Below, in pieces: positions 14,936-15,356 of a DNA stretch of 15,356 nucleotides. Within the stretch, counting starts at the first letter, position 1. Each line of letters begins with the position of its first letter. The stretch is taken from NCBI GenBank assembly GCA_900541335.1, contig UQJC01000049.1, forward strand, positions 1 through 15,356, written 5' to 3'. This stretch comes from an uncultured Prevotella sp. Lineage in GTDB: Bacteria; Bacteroidota; Bacteroidia; Bacteroidales; Bacteroidaceae. Both the position numbers and the translations under genes were made by a program. The notes below the pieces were generated by a model. That model saw nothing but the letters and a program-made list of their open reading frames with translations, made no database searches and was not told the origin of the DNA.

Positions 14936-14943
14936 CAAAAGTA
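14936..14943 (-). promoter_or_regulatory. -7 promoter element for the PD40 protein gene
   Basis: The minus strand reads TACTTTTG, matching TAnnTTTG and identical to the element upstream of the NlpE-like gene. It lies 30 nt upstream of the ATG at 14905. No -33 match was found. Confidence 0.45.
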
Positions 14944-15220
14944 CGATTTTCTTTTAGATGTATGCCCTACGCTCGTGCTACATTTGTAGATAAAGAGCCA
15001 TTTGCCGTTGGCTTCGTATAGTGTACTGGCAGCAATCTTTGGAGGATGAAAGGCGTATTTGTATAGAGAAGAGTTGCTTTCTTCCGGCGGGTTACTCTTC
15101 TAATCGCATAGCTTGATACAGCTTGCCCCGGCAAGGGTTCTCCTTCGTTACAGGATTTGAAAGAGTACCTACGGAATCTGTATAAGATGGTCGTCATGCT
15201 CAAGCTGTCTTCCTACCTAA
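14944..15220. other. Intergenic region with several hairpins, no credible gene
   Basis: A 78-codon frame is open on the minus strand (14967-15203), but it has no recognisable features and I do not call it. Direct reading shows AGAAGAGT/ACTCTTCT (15067-15074 and 15094-15101) and CTTGCCCCGGCAAG (15122-15135). ACAGCTTG (15118-15125) could also pair with CAAGCTGT (15201-15208), which would compete with the previous hairpin. No tRNA-like fold or riboswitch was recognised. The region leads into the tandem array. Confidence 0.35.
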
Positions 15221-15356
15221 GTCGTAAAAGAAGGTCTAAACACTTGGGAAATCTCACACGGGAGCCGTAAAAGAAGGTTTAAACACTGGGGATGACTCAC
15301 TCGGAAGCCGTAAAAGAAGGTCTAAACACTGGGGATGACCCACACGGAAGCCGTAA
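15221..15356. repeat. 43-bp tandem repeat array, running off the window
   Basis: Copies start at 15221, 15264 and 15307, each exactly 43 nt, and 7 nt of a fourth start at 15350. The core gccgtaaaagaaggt(c/t)taaacac is almost invariant. Copies 2 and 3 differ at 3 positions; copy 1 differs from copy 3 at about 7, mostly in the second half. Each unit contains stops and 43 is not a multiple of 3, so it is not protein-coding. The total copy number is unknown. Confidence 0.9.

Noticed and set aside
14967..15203. 78-residue minus-strand open frame
   Set aside because: There is no recognisable motif, no clear promoter, and it spans several hairpins. It could be a decayed gene but nothing supports that.
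15221..15356. CRISPR array
   Set aside because: The conserved part grades into the variable part, the variable part is only about 14 nt, and it is similar between copies. True spacers are longer and unrelated.

Overview
The window looks like chromosomal DNA from a Bacteroidales bacterium, most likely Prevotellaceae or a close relative. Four lines of evidence support this. PurM is the long Bacteroidetes-type enzyme. The MltF-like lipoprotein resembles Bacteroides homologues. Several genes are preceded by the Bacteroidetes -7 promoter element TAnnTTTG, and Shine-Dalgarno sequences are largely absent. Every gene I can support lies on the minus strand, so transcription runs from high to low coordinates.

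Layout from left to right. Positions 1-941 hold a tyrosine recombinase cut by the window edge; it has a roughly 200-nt structured leader and is visibly more A+T-rich than its neighbours. A strong terminator-like inverted repeat and an NlpE-like lipoprotein follow (1303-1827). Next comes a large Dna2-like protein with fused nuclease and SF1 helicase domains (2001-5393 or 5453). A MltF-like lytic transglycosylase (5752-7011) appears to lack most of one lobe of its solute-binding domain. Release factor 1 (7455-8567) is preceded by two small membrane protein genes (8634-9199) and followed by a terminator with a three-way-junction shape. Then come purM (9524-10693), a LemA plus TPM-domain pair (10819-12405), a nucleoside phosphorylase (12626-13507), a secreted PD40 beta-propeller protein (13649-14905) and an intergenic region that ends in a 43-bp tandem array running off the window.

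The genes are mostly housekeeping or envelope functions: purine synthesis, nucleoside salvage, translation termination, cell-wall turnover, envelope lipoproteins and DNA repair. They do not form one dedicated pathway. LemA and TPM form a recognised conserved pair, and the two small membrane genes may be cotranscribed with prfA.

The least expected content is between the genes. Three intergenic regions carry members of a palindromic repeat whose ends read TAAGTAGGTG (5530-5743, 7094-7170 and 9303-9371). The first two share an internal hairpin with compensatory base changes, which suggests a small mobile structured element. There is also a degenerate 16-nt tandem repeat (9211-9302), the 43-bp tandem array (15221-15356) and a possible attenuation-like leader upstream of the integrase.
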